Source: Bog-756 sp052143895 (GTDB lineage Bacteria > Actinomycetota > Acidimicrobiia > Acidimicrobiales > RAAP-2). Taken from it: a stretch of DNA of 5,677 nucleotides. Below are positions 5,626 to 5,677 of the stretch, one piece after another. Numbering within the stretch: position 1 is the stretch's first letter; every line of letters starts with the position of its first letter. The stretch lies in assembly GCA_052143895.1 (NCBI GenBank), contig JBKQRT010000285.1:1-5677 (forward strand), read 5' to 3'. A program made the translations under genes and the position numbers. Under the pieces are notes generated by a model. It saw only the letters and a list, made by a program, of their open reading frames with translations, searched no databases and was not told the DNA's origin.

Positions 5626-5677
5626 CCGGCCCTCGGCGGACACGCCGGCCCTCGGCGGACACGCCGGCCCTCGGCGG
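5626..5677. repeat. 19-bp tandem repeat, cut by the window edge
   Basis: The unit ccggccctcggcggacacg repeats with period 19 from 5626 and 5645, and a third copy begins at 5664 and runs to the window end. The visible copies are identical and have no spacers. It follows the palindrome by 19 bp and the true length of the array is unknown. Confidence 0.9.

Larger units (their letters stand above)
5350..5677. other. Non-coding region downstream of the P450 with repeats and a palindrome
   Basis: No frame here shows recognisable protein sequence; the open frames are repeat-derived and rich in Arg, Pro and Gly. It contains a nested tandem repeat (5351-5453), about 120 bp of unremarkable GC-rich DNA, a 32-bp palindrome (5575-5606) and a 19-bp tandem repeat that reaches the window edge. 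No T-tract terminator for the P450 gene is visible. Confidence 0.65.

Noticed and set aside
5351..5677. Repeat blocks as a CRISPR array
   Set aside because: The units are contiguous with no unique spacers and there are no cas genes.

Overview
The window is very GC-rich, with few intergenic bases and almost no AT-rich DNA outside two short patches. It carries an actinobacterial type of sulfur-assimilation locus (cysH next to a NirA-type sulfite reductase, as in mycobacteria) and a P450 of the CYP125/CYP142/CYP124 kind. Together these suggest a high-GC actinobacterium. An acidimicrobial or related soil or aquatic lineage is my guess from overall flavour, not something the sequence proves.

Layout. 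Minus strand, read right to left: cysH (2861-2178), a siroheme/[4Fe-4S] sulfite or nitrite reductase (2165-285), then the first 96 residues of a protein with two [4Fe-4S] motifs (288-1, running off the window). The gaps are 12 bp and a 4-bp ATGA overlap, so this is a tight operon. The third protein looks most like the iron-sulfur head of the FrhB/FdhB (coenzyme F420 hydrogenase/dehydrogenase beta) family. Positions 2862-3291 are a divergent intergenic region with an isolated AT-rich island (about 3091-3130) and a GC-rich tandem repeat (3158-3260). Plus strand: a Met8/CysG-N type precorrin-2 dehydrogenase/ferrochelatase (3292-4017), then a cytochrome P450 (4072-5349). The last 328 bp have no supported gene but hold two tandem-repeat blocks and, between them, a near-perfect 32-bp palindrome that looks like an operator.

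How the genes fit together. CysH would reduce activated sulfate (APS or PAPS) to sulfite. The NirA/Sir protein would take sulfite to sulfide using siroheme, and the divergent Met8-like enzyme would make the siroheme from precorrin-2. The iron-sulfur protein coupled to the reductase is a plausible electron donor. If it is a true F420-dependent FrhB-like protein, the operon would be a split counterpart of the archaeal F420-dependent sulfite reductase Fsr, which joins an FpoF/FrhB-like half to a sulfite reductase half in one chain. That is the most interesting hypothesis here, and the part of the gene needed to test it lies outside the window. The P450 probably belongs to sterol or lipid catabolism and has no evident link to sulfur.

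Points of note: CysH keeps a CC pair but has Thr where the last cysteine of the usual CxxC cluster motif should be. The reductase has an extra CX3C in its first half, an Ala/Pro-rich loop between its cluster cysteine pairs and a basic disordered tail. The Met8-like protein has a Gly/Val/Glu insert built from an in-frame 18-bp duplication.
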